Below are positions 19,789 to 20,003 of a stretch of 20,003 nucleotides of DNA, piece by piece. This stretch comes from a virus: the IMG/VR virus record IMGVR_UViG_3300017741_000086, positions 1 to 20,003 of that record; one strand, 5' to 3'. Both the position numbers and the translations under genes were made by a program. Position 1 is the first letter of the stretch, and every line of letters starts with the position of its first letter. Under the pieces are notes generated by a model. The model had not been told where the DNA came from and did not search any database. It saw only the letters and a list, made by a program, of their open reading frames with translations.

Positions 19789-19918
19789 AACAGAATCCGA
19801 CTCGATGGTACGTATCACGGTCGGCGATAAGGTCGGTTGGGTTAGTTCATATCACTTAATAGTCCCGAAGGAAAATCAGCTTATAAACGCATGGCTAGCC
19901 AAACACAGGAAAAGCTGA
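19769..19918 (+). CDS. 49-aa small beta-rich protein
   Basis: Starting at GTG 19769 the product is 49 residues (MPETKIETESDSMVRITVG onward), with strands MVRITVGD and KVGWVSSYHLIVP, then a helix ENQLINAWLAKH. ATG 19805 would give 36 residues; I prefer the GTG because the sequence before the ATG (ETESDS) looks coding and contiguous with the domain. No motif is recognised. It overlaps its neighbours on both sides, typical of dense early phage operons. Confidence 0.55.
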   Translation: MPETKIETESDSMVRITVGDKVGWVSSYHLIVPKENQLINAWLAKHRKS

Positions 19919-20003
19919 ATAACCTAGGTAGAAATACCCTGGTACGTGATGATTCTGGCCCTTTCCGCGTGTATCGGGATGACGCTGGCAGCGTTTTTCA
20001 CAG
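19891..20003 (+). CDS. Start of a further gene, 3' partial, possible PD-(D/E)XK nuclease
   Basis: ATG 19891 opens a frame that runs off the window after 37 codons. It starts MASQTQEKLNNLGR and ends with FRVYRDDAGSVFH. A Tyr-x-Asp-Asp-x-Gly turn followed by an FHS-type segment occurs near the N-terminus of some phage RecB-like exonucleases, which is the basis for the guess. It overlaps the previous small gene by 28 bases. Coding is likely, the function speculative. Confidence 0.5.
   Translation, partial: MASQTQEKLNNLGRNTLVRDDSGPFRVYRDDAGSVFH

Overview
The window looks like part of a tailed double-stranded DNA phage genome, most likely a phage of a cyanobacterium (Synechococcus/Cyanobium-like host). 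The evidence is a tail and lysis module, a family A DNA polymerase, a primase-polymerase/helicase, ThyX, a sigma-70 factor built like cyanobacterial group 2 sigma factors, and several tiny proteins of kinds I associate with cyanophages. The tail-tube-like protein suggests a siphovirus or myovirus. I see no integrase, tRNA, rRNA, CRISPR array or insertion sequence. No stretch over 300 bases lacks a gene; the largest gap is the 150-base divergent region at 18276-18425.

Region 1 (1-6573, + strand) is structure and lysis: the 3' part of a tail-tube-like gene, a 1043-aa fibre ending in an SGNH hydrolase, a LamG-like protein, three very small ORFs (one a membrane protein), a GH24 lysozyme and an HNH nuclease.

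Region 2 (6582-11991, - strand, transcribed right to left) is a compact replication and nucleotide operon: an NrdR-like zinc ribbon, a GW-repeat protein, DNA polymerase A, several small proteins including a ribbon-helix-helix protein, the sigma factor, a second NrdR-like zinc ribbon, ThyX and a small unknown. Many junctions overlap by 1-4 bases.

Region 3 (11988-14754, - strand) is an accessory cluster of small unknown genes. Seven consecutive starts share nearly the same ribosome-binding/start cassette, usually encoded by the last codons of the gene before. Two of the genes are paralogues made of x-G-x-[I/V] tetrapeptide repeats. A six-codon minigene links the cluster to Region 2.

Region 4 (14779-18275) holds a small + strand gene embedded between - strand genes, a 105-aa unknown, a 177-aa protein with an acidic/aromatic tail, and a 798-aa primase-polymerase/helicase. 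The 3' end of that last gene carries six TGGACA/TGTCCA sites in strictly alternating orientation within 182 bp, a DNA-level signal in different codon phases and a candidate origin or operator. More sites lie in the divergent region at 18276-18425, one of them at the -35 position of a candidate promoter.

Region 5 (18426-20003, + strand) starts the opposite early operon: a putative ssDNA-binding protein, a short C5-methyltransferase-like protein, two tiny proteins and the start of a further gene (possibly a nuclease). Replication functions therefore diverge from 18276-18425, and structural and replication genes converge at about 6575. All functional calls rest on motifs read by eye; no database search was run.
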